64,000 bases of DNA from Maratus speciosus (taxonomy: Eukaryota > Arthropoda > Arachnida > Araneae > Salticidae), in the NCBI GenBank assembly GCA_963932465.1, contig OZ010786.1, forward strand, positions 533,513,073 through 533,577,072, written 5' to 3'. Under the pieces are notes generated by a model. The model worked only from the letters and a program-made list of their open reading frames with translations. It had not been told where the DNA came from and did no database searches. The translations under genes and the position numbers were made by a program. Positions 1 to 12,156 of this stretch are shown piece after piece (position 1 is the stretch's first letter; the number at the start of each line of letters is the position of its first letter).

Positions 1-59
1 ATTTATAACTAAGCAATCTTTATAATCATTCGGCACTTGTACCCTATGGCTTCCAAGCG

Positions 60-290
60 GTACACAAGAAATTAAAAATTATGAAATGAAAAAATGAACT
101 TATAAGAGTTTTAAGAACAATGTTGATACAAATGAATTAAAGAACAAAATCTTGTTTTAATATAAGTTAAAAAATTATGAAAAAAAAAAGAATTGATGAA
201 ATATTTAAGGACAATGTTAATACAAGTGAATGAAAGGACAAAATTTTGTTCTGATATAAGTTTTAAACTTTTATTATAAGTTTTGAAAGA
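60..290. repeat. Two-copy diverged tandem repeat, ~93-bp unit
   Basis: Two similar AT-rich blocks follow each other. The words 'caatgttgatacaaatg' (about 118) and 'caatgttaatacaagtg' (about 211) are 93 bp apart, each followed by 'gaacaaaat' or 'ggacaaaatt' and 'ttgtt'. No coding content is seen. The rest of 1-540 is AT-rich with nothing recognisable. Confidence 0.5.
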
Positions 291-837
291 TTGATTTTTT
301 TAAATTTTTTAACCGTTAAAATGTATTTATTTAACGTGTAAGAAAGAAATTCTTAAAATAAAACAAAGACGCGAAACAGTTTTAAAATATGGAACTATAC
401 TCTTCTAGTGATATTATGAGAACAACACATCTACATTATCTCATCCTCATCTGTTTTACAAGCACGAGAGGCTCATCAGCCTGATCTTCAGAAGTGTGCG
501 GGGTTTCTGTATGTCCTGGTGCCACTTGGTGAGGAAGATCTCAGTTGAAAATGTGGTACACTCGAGGTACAAACTGCAATAATTTAATGATATATTTAAA
601 ATACAATTACTTGATTTTCGGCTTTTCTTGTACTATGGGAAGTTCGGGCAGAACTGTAGGGCATCTTCCGGCACGGCTGGACTCCACCTTTAGCTCGTGG
701 AAAGGTTCTAATTCACCACCAGCAGTTTCTTTGTAGAAAAATGTGAAGATTTTTTTTTCTCAAAATGCAGCCACTGTATATTTCGAGATACATTTCACTG
801 ACTTTATAAAGAATGGTGCACGTGACTCGATTAATAA

Positions 838-2034
838 AATTTTCAGATTTTAGCACTTATTTAGTCTAGATTCATTTACAAATTCAGCCCAGTGCTCTGG
901 AACATACAGATCCATTTTATTCCTCTTCTTTATGATCTGTGAGCCTTTGTCAAATTCATTGTAGGAGTGTCCTGAAAACAAAAAGTGGTGATCGACTGTT
1001 TCTATGTGTGTATTTTTTATGATGTACACAGTCAGAACTGCACAATCAAGTGGCTTTTATTCTGTTCTCCACAATTGTCACTAAAAGCTGTAATATACCT
1101 GACTTGAGAGGAAGAGACTTTATAAACTTCAAAAGACAGAATGCGATCTCTTGGCATCCGCGAAAAGCCTGGCCTTCATTCCAAATGTACGTGTGGGCAG
1201 TTTCGTTTTTAAGGTTATGAATGTTCAAGTTGTACGTCCAAAGTTAACGTAGGTAATAACCTTAGAATTAGTTATATGTGGAGTTGGCATGATCTTTTTC
1301 AAGTCAAAGCTTTGACTTTTGGATCATACTTTAAATTTTGGAATGTGTTTTTGGCTAATCTGGCAGCTTCTGCTTTTCGGAGATGAAGTTCCTTTGGAGA
1401 TTCTGCTGATTGTTTCTCATCTGCATTTCCATGGTCTATTTTCAATTGTAGCTTGTCACACATAGCACATGTATCAGTCTCCGGTCGGTGAAAACTGAGA
1501 TTAAAATGGGTGTCAAAAATGTGTCTATAGAAAGAAACTTTTCTTGACTGGCTGTACGCGCATTTCTTCTAGGTAAATGTGATCACAGAGTTTCTACATC
1601 TCCTTTAAACTGAGTTTTGGATTCAGGTATTTACGGTTGGGGGTCTTTTCTCTAGTGTAATGGTTTGTGTATCGAGGAAACTTGTTTATGTGTTCTTTGG
1701 TGACTTCAGTACGGTCTTGTGGAATTTTATGCGATAGTCCTTTTCTTCCTCTTTCATCGCGAGAAGGTGGAGCGGAAGCTGTTTCTTCCTTTTTCTTTAC
1801 TATGTCCTGCAACCGTTTGTTAGAAACATCTTCGTCTTTTTGTGCCAATGGCCGTTTAATGATGATTAAATTCGTGTGTCGTTTTAACAGCCATGAACTG
1901 GCCTTGTATGTCATTAGTCTCGATTCAGCTATGTGGATGTCACCGGATACAAGTGCACTTATACCCCTTGGCCTCCACGTGTTACACGGTTTCGGGAAAG
2001 AGGTTAAGTAATTGACCCTTAGAACGCAGCGCAT
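838..2034 (-). pseudogene. Decayed transposase-like gene (SDNCGxQN / GHSYNxxD family)
   Basis: Read on the minus strand, several frames together resemble a repeat-borne protein family common in arthropods, often with a DUF7869-type core. In order: a segment 2034-1594 ending in 'FPRYTNHYTR...KYLNPKLSLKEM' and then a stop; a following segment with 'FNLSFHRPETDTCAMCD' (Cys pair); a segment at 1228-1046 with 'HNLKNETAHTYIWNEGQA' and 'RGCQEIAFCLLKFI'; then 'SDNCGEQN'; then near 970-840 'GHSYNEFDKG' and 'MDLYVPEHWAEF'. The order matches the family, but reaching each piece needs changes of frame and one stop is in frame, so this is a pseudogene. A weak continuation may reach about 540. I infer a DDE-type nuclease relic from the conserved Asp-containing motifs. 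Family naming is from memory. Confidence 0.6.
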
Positions 2035-2439
2035 AATTAAAAAATCACTTACATCTCTTTACATACAATCAAATAGACTTATTTCCAGATAGCCTGTGCA
2101 CTTAACTCATTTTTTTTAAATTTTGCCACTTATACCCCTTGGCTTCTGGGGTCCTCAATTATACTCAAGATAATGATAACTTAACTTACCAGTCACATTG
2201 AAACTGTAAATTACTACCTACAGAGACTGAGAAACTATTACCGTGATTAGATTCGTTCAATCAAGCACTTCTTGTCACATATTTAAAAGTATTTACTGCA
2301 TTTTTCGCTTATCAAAATATGTTGTGCACTAAACGCAGAAGGCTATTACGCACGATCAAACACTGCATATATAAAAGAATGTAAAACCTTTTTAGAAATG
2401 AAAATATTTATAAAATGCGATCTGTTTTTAAGAGCTATA

Positions 2440-3570
2440 CACTGGTAAAAATATCTGTAAAAACACAGAGAAAAACCCGAGACTCTCTGTAAATTTACAC
2501 TAGTTTTTCGTTGAGTGCATTCGATTGAGTTTCTCGGTCATTGTTTTACAGACATTTCCCTTATCTTGAATCTAATTCCCGGTAGGGGTTTCCATGTCTT
2601 TTAATCAAACTTAGATAGAGAAGAGAAATAGTCGAAGCTAAATATTTTCAAAAAGTGGTAATTTTCTTAATCATTTTCATAGTTATCATTTTTCTTTAAA
2701 TAAAAGTTACATGAAACATTTTTAACTGCAAAAGCCTTTGCAATTACAGAGCGGATCATAATACATTTAAATACATTTCTTTTATAGGGGTTGTAATACA
2801 ACCATAAAAGTATTTTTGGTTAATTAATCTGATTATTTTTGTAAATATTTTGTAAAAAAAAAGTTATAACTACAGATATATTTAACCAATTTTAATGAAA
2901 AAATATACCTAAATTTCACATTAATTTAATTTAAAAATTCCAGTATATCTTCAGATATTAAAGAAGATAATTATTGAGACGAAGCAATTTCTTGATATAT
3001 TATTCCGCAAATAAAGGATAAAAAATTAAATTTGAAATAATAAGTATTATGTATCGGTCCAAACTGAATTAAAATAAACCGTTTAAGAAATTTTCTAACG
3101 AATATATTTGAAGCGAAATCTTTGAAAAGCACAAATACTATAGATTTCTTCCCTCTTCATTATAAAATACATCATTTGTGCACAACAGCAATATCTCCTA
3201 TGGCGCACTCAGTAAGGTGTTTTTCTCCTGCCTAGAGATATCGGGTTCAAACCCCAGGCCGGTTAGAAACAAATTGTGTAAAAAATTAAATAGTACAACA
3301 GTTCAAATTTGCTCAAAAAAGTCTGATAATTCGAAGATTTAAAATTCATCAATTTCAAAATCTAAGTTAAATTATTTTCATTAAAAATTAAATTGATTTA
3401 AAGAGCCTTGTGTATTTTTAACGATGTTAATTTACTGTAAATTTACTGAATAACTTCCCTGCTATTTAACAGAATCTCTGTTTTTTTAATCTCTGTAATT
3501 TTACATAAGACTTAAGATAATGGATTACCAGTAGATTCTCTGTAATTTCACAGAAAATTTTTTAACAGTG
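2440..3570. mobile_element. Non-autonomous DNA transposon (MITE), TIR CACTGKTAAAAA, TA duplication
   Basis: The left end starts CACTGGTAAAAATATCTGTA and the right end read inverted starts CACTGTTAAAAAATTTTCTG. Both ends are flanked by TA, as expected for Tc1/mariner-type insertion. CTGTAA/TTACAG words recur inside both ends. No transposase frame is visible. The interior carries a tRNA-like SINE scrap near 3.2 kb. The same terminal word opens the small element at 5492. The 2035-2439 flank holds nothing recognisable. Confidence 0.55.
3195..3268 (+). repeat. tRNA-like SINE scrap
   Basis: An A-box-like TGGCGCACTCAG is followed about 40 nt later by a good B box, GGTTCAAACCC, in the order of a pol III internal promoter. 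No complete cloverleaf can be folded, so this is a tRNA-derived repeat and not a tRNA gene. Confidence 0.45.
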
Positions 3571-4124
3571 TAGTAATTTTCCAATTTATTACAGAATGTA
3601 AAAAAAAAAAAAAGATTTCGTGAGTAGAAACTATCAACATTTAATAATATCAAAATTTTTGAACTGTACCTCGAGGAATATTTGCAGTTACAAAATAAAT
3701 ACTTGTTATTAACTTTTCTGTTGTTGTTTGTTTTGCTTCTTCAATAACACCTTTTAAGGGGTCTCAGGACTCTTGAAGCTTTAAAGTTTAAGAAAATATA
3801 TTTTTTAAATGTTAAACTTCTATCTTTTCTGAACATTTTGTTATAATTGTTTCTTTGAAAATCACATTAGAGCAGAAGTTACTGCTTTTAGAATTATACC
3901 AACACAAAAGCTGAAGCGGTGTTTCCGAAACTTTGAAGTTATTTTTTCTAGAAATGAAGATTTTGGGCATAACGCGCACGATATCTCAAAAACATCTGAA
4001 TATTTTTTTACGACATTTTTGAACAATATATTTCATGTTATGTTAATCTGTATAAACTGAATCAAAAATTTCATTTTTATTGTTCAAAAAAAATATTTTT
4101 TTTAAATTTGTACTTAGCAAATCC

Positions 4125-4176
4125 AAAATTTAGAAAATTTCAACAGTGATTATACTGTTGAAATTTTCTAAATTTT
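4125..4176. repeat. Perfect 23-bp inverted repeat with 6-nt loop
   Basis: Arms 4125-4147 and 4154-4176 are exact reverse complements around the loop GATTAT. The arms are AT-rich, with no T-run or gene immediately beside them, so this may be a tiny foldback rather than a terminator. Confidence 0.7.
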
Positions 4177-4439
4177 GCATTAGCGAAATGCAACTTTGTA
4201 TTAAAGACATGGAAATGCTTTAAATATAAATTTATTTAGGTTCAGAGTAATTGTTGCAATCTGAAGTATATGGAGACACCAAAATTTCCATACTAGTTGC
4301 AAAAGTTTATTTGTAATCCTGCCCGTAATATGGTTTGCATATTTTCTGCTCGCCAAATATGTGACAGTTTGGAGCCTACTTTAAATGCTAATTCAGCATA
4401 TGGCAATTTTCTAAATATTTGAAATAAAAGAAGATACCT

Positions 4440-4461
4440 ATATATATATATATATATATAT
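4440..4461. repeat. (TA)n microsatellite
   Basis: An uninterrupted TA dinucleotide run. The rest of 3571-5491 is AT-rich; apart from the hairpin at 4125 and an unrecognised open frame, nothing is seen. Confidence 0.8.
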
Positions 4462-4888
4462 CATTCCCAATCAAAATTGTGTCTTAAAATCAAATACATT
4501 TGACGATATTAAATGTTCATTTTTTTTAATCAAATTTTAAGGATCCTGAGACCTTTTAATACTATCTACTGCATGCTAATTAAAGCGAATTTTCATATTT
4601 AAATAGAACAATAAATAAGAAAACAATATTTATCTCAGATTTATATTCTTTCATCTTGATGCAATATTTATTATATGTTCACCTATATTCAAGAAGTTAT
4701 AGAAATTGTATGACAGCATCAAGAACAAAGCAAATTTATCTTCTTAGCATGTGCGTCAAGTTTGTGAACTTCATTAAGGCGATATTAATTTTCATGCTAT
4801 TGCTTTGTGTATAATATATTTCAGCTGAGTCTTGCGAATATTGATCCTTAATCTATCTCGCGTATACATTATAAACTATATAAGCACT

Positions 4889-5374
4889 TTAAGAGTATCT
4901 CGAAATATTATAATGTATACTGAAATAACTTTTCAAACAAAAATTAATTTCTAATTTAATTATTATTATATTTTTTTTATATTTTTTAGATAAAAAGTAA
5001 TGAGTCAGGACATTTAAAATTACAAGGGTGTTTATATGAAGTAGCTTAGTAGCTGTACTGTTTAAGGAAACATGATGCCATTTTGGGTATGGATACATTA
5101 AGTCAAGGGATAAAAAATGAGGCAAAAACAATGATACATCTCTCAAGGTTATAGCTAGTACAGTCCATTGACTTTCATACACAGCAAAATGAACTTCAGA
5201 GCGAAATGTATAAAAACCGTGATAACGGTACCTGTATGGGAAATGCGTTTTCAAATCATTATTGGATTGTCTGATGCAAGGACGGGACACTAAATAATTT
5301 TCTTCGGATTTGAGCATGCTTAACATACATATTTCCTTTAACAAATTGTATAATCTTGTAATAAAGTTACACAT
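4889..5374 (-). other. Unrecognised 161-codon open frame, probably not a gene
   Basis: The frame is open on the minus strand from a Met near 5374 to a stop near 4889. The first two thirds have mixed composition (CIRQSNNDLKTHFPYRYRYHGF, then a hydrophobic stretch); the end is a Lys/Ile/Asn-rich tail typical of random AT-rich DNA. A GTAAGT-like donor lies just upstream of the Met on this strand, so an exon cannot be excluded. No family is recognised. Confidence 0.15.
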
Positions 5375-5491
5375 TTCTGATACTTACCCGCACGCAAATC
5401 TTCGTATTAAACTATTACTTTTACAAATACTTATATTGTATTATCTTTAATTTTATAGGTAGCTTTTGATAAGGGTATCATCTGCATACTG

Positions 5492-5693
5492 CACTGTTAA
5501 AAATTTGCAGCATTCTGTCCAATCATTTGACCGTTTTTATCGAAAACGGTTACACAACCGTAATTTAACACTATTCTGACCATATTATTTGCCATTTTAT
5601 GGTCAGAATATGATTAAATTAGGGTTATGAAACCGTTTTTTCAAAAAAACGGTCAAATGACTGGACAGAATGCTGCAAATTTTTAACAATGTG
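5492..5693. mobile_element. 202-bp palindromic MITE
   Basis: Near-complete inverted repeat. The left end CACTGTTAAAAATTTGCAGC mirrors the right end, and the inner words ACCGTTTT / AAAACGGT and GGTCAGAATA / TATTCTGACC also pair. It is too short to code. Its terminus is related to that of the element at 2440-3570. 5694-7060 is AT-rich with nothing recognisable. Confidence 0.75.
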
Positions 5694-7523
5694 AAATTAT
5701 AAATCACATTAAAAATTTTAATTCTAACATGCAGTTTTGACATTAAGTTTTGTGTTTATACTAAATATTAGCTTCGGATAAGAAAACGGGAAGTTTTTGC
5801 CCAGTTATCTGAGGTTTTATGTAGATTGAAATTGGTAATAAATAAAATTAAATTCATTTTTTTTTGTCGAGATGAACTGTAATGAAAACTTCCAGACACA
5901 TAATTTAACTTATAAAAATATATATATATACGTCATAATTAATATTTTTCGGTAATTTGAATTTCATATAATAGATATTTTGAAAGTTCGGAGGATTTAT
6001 TTTACTGTACTGTTATAGCACTCGTACAGTTTTAACTCTATGCTTTATCATTTGTTTGCACAATAAATGAATTCTCCTCTTAAATATTTTTGTCAGACTT
6101 CATCATTTAAATAGATTTTCCAAAATAGAAACTTTATCATCCATAAATCTAGCATAAAACTCTATTTCAAACGATACTTCCATTTACTGAATTATTTTCT
6201 AGTCAATGAATAATAAATTTTGAGAACTTTCTTCGAAAATATTTAGTTTTCATCTGACGATAGTTAAAATTGTGAAATAAACATCTGTATCGACATAAAA
6301 GGTGTCTCGTCGATGAAATGTCTTGCAAATATCGGCTAGAAAACAAAATATTTCATTAAATGGAAGGCTTGAAGCATCAAACAGACAAACGTTAAACTAT
6401 AAAGATATATATTTCTAAAATTAATTGGACAGTAAAATATTTCTGTGATATAACGGATAACATATTAATGACAATTATGTATATTTCCAACGATCTGGTA
6501 GCTGAGACTATTAAAAAACAAATAATCTGTTGTGTTATTTTATTCTTGTAAATTTATTTACACGTATAAAAATTTACGAGACCCAGTAAATTTAAACGCA
6601 TACAAATTATCATTACTTTAGTAAATTTATATTAGAAGAAAACTTAAGATGTCTATCCGTCAATTAAAATACATTATCATCTGATGGTGTATTACAGCGG
6701 ATGCATTCCATTTTTGATGAGCGGATGATTCTTTAACTGTTGTAAAATCTTTCTATATATATCTCTGAAACTAATATATTATCCCTTAAATGCGCGATTT
6801 TTTATTTTGTTTCGAAAAAATTATATATGATTCTATGAAAGGTTTATTACACAGGAAAAATAATGAAAAAAAAAATCAGAGATACATTTTTCATATAATA
6901 CGTCAATCTTTTCTTCTGTGGCACATCTGCAATGTAAGTAAAAACTACTGTCGTGTGGCTTTTTTACGCTGCAATATTGCAATCAGTAAATATTTTACCA
7001 AGTATGTCTCCAAATACCTTATGTTATATAATAATTTATTTTATGAAACTTAACCTTTAACCCTTTAATTCTCATGATAGAATACGTTCTAGAAATTACT
7101 TAGTTTAGACAATATGACTTTACAGAAGAAAGTTTCAATGTTTAATTTCGCTTTATTTATTTTTAACACAGTAAAGTTCTTTGATCACAGTGCAAATAAA
7201 TATTCACAAAAAGTTTCCGATTGCGAAACATTTTAGTAAGTGTCAAGGAAAGATGTGTTTACAACTTTGATCTACTTTATTCGCTTGCACACCCCCCAAC
7301 CTCCTGCCCCCCTTTTCACAAACGTGCCACGATATGAAGTGGATTGCTCATAGTTGCCACTGAAAAACTCGTGTGTTTGTTGATAATTAGACATTGTTTA
7401 TGACCCAAATTTGAGTGCCAAGATAATATGGGAGAGTTGATATTAGAAAATAAGGAATTCTTATACTTTTACTTGCTTCTGTTATTTTTTTTTCAGTTTC
7501 TCAGGATACGTTCCACAGATGAT

Positions 7524-10339
7524 ATGTCTCATTCAAAATCATTTTCTACAGTAGAAGTGGCACTTGAATACTTTTGTTAATTATCGGATGATTGGGAAGA
7601 AGAATGCATTGATATTTGTCAACTACTTCCAGAAAAAAATGGTTGTTGAATAGATGAGGAAAATATAAATGAGGACATTTTTTTAACCTGTTCTGCCGGC
7701 AGATTTCTGTGGTGAAATTGAAATAGGTGCAAAAGTAGATGACAATGAAATTTTTAATAAAGACGGATTTAATCCTGAAGTACCTACATCATCAAAAGAA
7801 AGACTGGATTTGAAGGAAAACTAATGTCGAAAGAGAAAAATATCTAACATTTATGAAAAAGAAAAATCCATCTCTTAAAAAATTTCAAAAAACTAATAGC
7901 ATTGCAAATACTTCTGAAATGTTTCCTCAGTTAGTTACTTTATCTCCAGTTGAAATATTTCACAAGTTCTTTCCAATAAAATATCTGCTGCATTTAACAA
8001 ATATAACAACACTTTATACATTTCATAAAGAAAAAGTTTTAGCTGTAGATGAAAATGATGTAGGTCAATATTTTGGATTATATCTGTTTAGTTGATGTCA
8101 CCAAGTACTCAGAAAAGATTTATATTGGTGCACTCAAGAATATCTATTGGTCCCAATTCTTTCTATGGTAATACCTTGAAATAAATTTAGAAAGCTAAAA
8201 AAATCATGTTATAGACAATATCACCTTTAGATTAGGAGTTAAATTGGGGGAAATATAGGGGAGACTAGGGAGGGTTGACCATACGGGAAGCTTGACCCAC
8301 CCATCTGTTTTCATATTTAAAAAAATTCGGTGTTTTATCAATAGTTGTCATCCAAAGCTATTGGAATGTTCAAACAAGAGTCTTTGTTTCATACAGCTAA
8401 TCAAAATAGGTGTGGAAAAATCAATTGTGAAGCGTTTTCAACTTAAAAAGTGCGTTTTTTAGAAATATTTTGTAAGCTTTTTTCAGATAAATATATCATA
8501 GAAATTTAAGTAAGTAGGTTTAAAGTAACGCAGAAATATCGAGCTTTCATTCCAGGCATAAAGATTGTACAGTAAGTTAAGCTTAACATAACAGTGTGCT
8601 ATTTTTTAGAAAAGTGGTATATGGGGAGGCTTGACCCAGTCAATGTGAGGTTGGTTTGACCAGATGCTCAAGGTTTCCTTAATTAAGTGGCTTTGTAAAT
8701 CTGTTTATTATACACTGCGCATAATGCAAAAGGTTATATATAAAAAAATAATGCATATTTATTTTGTAAAGCTACTGTAAAATGCGGTGATGGAAAAGAA
8801 AATGTTTAAAAGTGCTTAATGAAAGGTGTGAAAAATTACTGTACTGTCCGCTCAAAGAAATAATTTAATGAAATATAAATGAGAAAGTTGATAGGAACTT
8901 TTCTCCATCTGAATAATATTTAAAATAGGCAAATGGAAACAGTGGAACAGACTAGAAAATATGAAAACAGCAGACTTAACCTTTTCAGAGGCAGTGGCAT
9001 GTTTATGAAACCACTTAATTTTAATTCCCAAACACCACAATGACACCAGAATTTTGCTAAAATCTTTTTCATATAATATGTATGTTAAATATAGCCTTTT
9101 TCATATTTCCAAATAAATTTGTTCGTAAATTCCGGTACCAGTCATTTATTCCAACATTTTAGTACTGAAAGTACTTTGCCACTGTGAAAAAGTGAAGAAA
9201 GTATTTTGCCTAAACGATGTTAATGATAAGTTAAGTGCTCAATGCCGCTGCAAAAGAAAATAGCATTGATCGAAAAACTTTAGGAAGGCATGTAGACAAA
9301 TTTCACCAGGATGAATACAGTTAGATGAAGCCAAACTGTGTAAAAACGAGTGTTGTCACGTCAAGTATCAAGAAAGGTAGGACAAAAAGTAAAAAAAAAA
9401 ACGACGGGACAGTGTCTCCTAAATCCGGACATAATACATGAAATCCTAAAAAAACGGAACCTGTCTCTAAAGGAATACTGTCTTAAACGTTAAAATTTCA
9501 TTTTCCCCGCTGTAAAATAATACATGCTCAGACAAAATTATGTTTAAAACAAATGTTTCATCCTATGTCTTGCGATTGCGTCAAAGCAGGTTTGTTTAAG
9601 TATCATATTTTCAAAAATATATATATTTAATAATTAAAGCATGTGGTATAATGGTATTTTGCTCTTTTTTAAACTGATTTTATTTCTCCTCTCAAATATT
9701 TCAATATAAAACAAAGTGGGTCAAGCCTCCCATATAGTCGGCCTCCCATATGTGGGGAGCCTTGAACTATTATTTTCTTATGAATAAAATCAATCATTTT
9801 TCAAATTTCTTATATGTTACACTTATGTAGTAATTTTATTTTGATAACTGATTGTATAATGAATAAAATGATACATAAAACTTTATTCTATGTTCAATAT
9901 TTCAAAAATAAAAAAAATATTTTGTAAAAAGTGGGTCAACCTTCTCTAGTCTCCCCTATATCCCATTTATGCGAATTGAAAAAAACTTTCAGCAGTCTGG
10001 TATCTCTCATTCAAAATTGAGGATAGATGAATGTATGGTACCTTATTACGGCCATCATTGGGTTAAAATGTTTATACGGGGCAAACCAATACCACTTGGT
10101 TTTAAAATATCGATATTGAGTTCTAGCGGTGACTATCCATATGCTTTGAGAGCGAATGAATATATTTCAAATGAAAACAAAAATTCACTCTTTTCCTAAA
10201 CCTCGTGCACATTGCTCTGAGTTTTTTTGACAATCAGATGTACATTATATTTTCCAATCAACATAAGGATGATGTGCTGTATGCCAGAAGAACCCTAAAA
10301 AAATGTTTTGAACGTGAGAAAAGACGTCAAGGGAAAAGC
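7524..10339 (+). pseudogene. piggyBac transposase relic, split by the nested element at 8258-9956
   Basis: The reading starts at an ATG at 7524 with an acidic N-terminus (WEEECIDICQLLPE), as is usual for piggyBac proteins. The segment 7853-8095 carries 'LVTLSPVEIFHKFF' and a 'LTNITTLYT' stretch, matching the start of the DDE_Tnp_1_7 domain. After the nested element, 9969-10199 carries 'LRIDECMVPYYGHH', with the family's catalytic Asp in the (S/R)IDE context, followed by 'FIRGKPIPLGFK'. A C-terminal scrap follows to about 10339. Several stops and frame changes are present besides the insertion, and the expected middle and last catalytic regions are not readable. The gene is dead. Confidence 0.75.
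8258..9956. mobile_element. pogo-like DNA transposon relic, TIR GGGGAGACTAGGG, nested in piggyBac
   Basis: The left end GGGGAGACTAGGGAGGGTTG mirrors the right end (CAACCTTCTCTAGTCTCCCC), and TATA flanks both sides. A 'gggtcaa'-type subterminal word recurs at both ends. Near 9240-9310 a short plus-strand frame reads 'NAAAKENSIDRKTLGRHVDKF', which resembles the psq/CENP-B helix-turn-helix of pogo transposases. The segment at about 8970-9180 is shared with the element at 55789-57277 (about 56515-56740), and the 5' part recurs inverted at about 52.6-52.9 kb. No intact transposase remains. Confidence 0.65.
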
Positions 10340-10834
10340 TAGTGATAATAATCATTTTTTTTTTCTTCTTTTAAGAAATTATGATAAGATTTTTTAAAAA
10401 CATATATTCTTGTATTTTTTCGACTTTCATTTATATGATTAATGACTGTACTGTAAATTCATAACATATTATTATTATTTTCTTATACTATTTTTATATA
10501 ATTTTTTACCATTCTGATAAAAAATTCTATTTTTAATGCAGTAGTTTCTGCTCAACATCTAAATAATTTATATATATTTTAATTTATAGCATTGTTTTTT
10601 TCAGTGAAAGCTTCCTACCGTTTCTTGACAATTTTTGCCGGAATTTTGAGCATAACGAAGGCTTGACGGGCGAAGCCCGGCTATTTTTCCGATTAACATA
10701 TTTTGTTTTTGAATAACTTTTATAACTTTACCTATAATTGTTAAAAATATTGGACATAAAAATAGAGATTTTAATTTAAATATCGTTTATCATATTTTAT
10801 AAAAACAAGTGAAAAAATTAAGTGTTTCCCGCCA

Positions 10835-10854
10835 ATGTTCCATTTCTGGAACAT
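10835..10854. promoter_or_regulatory. 8-bp inverted word (ATGTTCCA-N4-TGGAACAT), copy 1
   Basis: Perfect 8-bp inverted repeat around a 4-nt centre, in the 3' part of the piggyBac element. Two more copies lie 173 and 518 bp downstream. I infer a protein-binding site, possibly subterminal transposase binding; nothing else supports that role. Confidence 0.45.
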
Positions 10855-11007
10855 GTTGTAAATCATATACAATATTTTTTTTTTTTTTTTGAAAAACAAC
10901 AAATTACTCACAGTGCTTATATTTGAGTTTTAATGCGATTATTACCATTAAATAGTTTGTGTCATCTTTCAATCATAGTACGGCGTTTAAAAGTCCTCTA
11001 CAAGCCA

Positions 11008-11027
11008 ATGTTCCATTTCTGGAACAT
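11008..11027. promoter_or_regulatory. 8-bp inverted word, copy 2
   Basis: Identical to the copy at 10835 over all 20 bases and preceded by the same 'gcca'. It lies 173 bp downstream of copy 1. Confidence 0.45.
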
Positions 11028-11352
11028 TCAAATTTATTAGCTAAAAGAAATAATAAAAATTAATCTTTTTTCTTACATCTTATATTCTACGAATAAAATT
11101 ATCATTTTTAATTACCCTCACTTAGTTATAAAAACATTTGTTGTATTTTAAATTTTATATGCATTTTTTTAATTTTGTCTGACGAAAAGTCTAAAAACAG
11201 ACCGAATTTGCGATTTTTTTTTATCCTGGCCACTATTTATTTTATTTAAGTTATATCGACGCCAAAAAAATTAATCAATACTTTAATTTTAACTAATAAT
11301 TTTTATAGAGCAATACGAATATAATTGTATTTTTCGCAGAATTTTGAAGTTG

Positions 11353-11372
11353 ATGTTCCATTTATGGAACAT
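11353..11372. promoter_or_regulatory. 8-bp inverted word, copy 3
   Basis: Both 8-bp arms are unchanged while one base of the 4-nt centre differs (TTTA instead of TTTC). It lies 345 bp after copy 2, about twice the first spacing. Confidence 0.45.
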
Positions 11373-11607
11373 TGACGTGTAAAATGTTAAACTCGGAATG
11401 TCTGTTATTAATTTAGTATTTTAATTTTCTGGTGTGAATTAGGTATATACGATTAAAAAAAATCTATTAAATTCAAAACACTGTTGTTTGCATATATGCA
11501 AAGCTGCGGACTAAAGGGTTAACTTATAAATTGACATGAACTGGACTACTAATAGCGTCTTTCTCCGTACAAGATGTCCTGGGCGAGCATTAATTTATCC
11601 TTCCAGT

Positions 11608-12156
11608 CGAGGGTTGCCAGCAAAGCGATATAAATAAGCGTACAAACTTAATACTGGAATCGGGCGTAAATTAACACAGTTGCGCTATCTTGTAAACGAG
11701 GTGATAATTCATTTACGCGAGCTTTTAGTGTGACGTCATATATGACGGGATACCTACCATCTGCGCATATTTTCTAAATTTTATTAAAATATTTCTAAAT
11801 ATTTCGTCACTCATGGAACTGAATTTTGTTTACCACATTTATTGCAAAATAATGGCGTAGCGAGAGAGGAGTCCAGATGCACTTGGCACGGATGGGCTTA
11901 ATTCGCCTTGTCGAAGATATTTCAGCTATTAATCAAGCTGAAAAAAACTTTACAATTTTAGGAAAAAATTAAATTAAAATAAAAATTAATTAAAATAAAA
12001 ATTTTAATTAAAAAACAGTTAGGTCTCTTCCTGTAGTTTAACCCCGTCCGCTACGTGGCGTGCGACATTGATTGGTGCGACCTCCCTTTTAATCTTGCGG
12101 TTACCTCTCCCCTTTAATATAGGACGCTTACTTATATCGCTTTGGTTGCCAGTTTG
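11608..12156. repeat. Inverted repeat pair, possible MITE
   Basis: A word near 11610-11645 (GTTGCCAGCAAAGCGATATA, continuing AATAAGCG) recurs inverted near 12125-12155 (CGCTTACTTATATCGCTTTG, then GTTGCC). The interior is AT-rich and non-coding. Exact ends and target duplications are not clear. 12157-12890 holds nothing recognisable. Confidence 0.4.

Larger units (their letters stand above)
7061..11518 (+). mobile_element. piggyBac-family transposon with TTAA duplication, interrupted by a pogo-like element
   Basis: TTAA stands at both edges (7057-7060 and 11519-11522). The termini are inverted: CCCTTTAATTC at the left and GGACTAAAGGG at the right. TTAA targeting is the hallmark of piggyBac. 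Inside is a plus-strand transposase relic split by a nested 1.7-kb element. Without the insert the element would be about 2.76 kb, a usual piggyBac length. Its 3' non-coding part carries three copies of an 8-bp inverted word (see separate entries). Confidence 0.8.

Noticed and set aside
6790..7053. 87-codon open frame
   Set aside because: Composition is that of random AT-rich DNA, there is no motif, and it ends at the piggyBac boundary.
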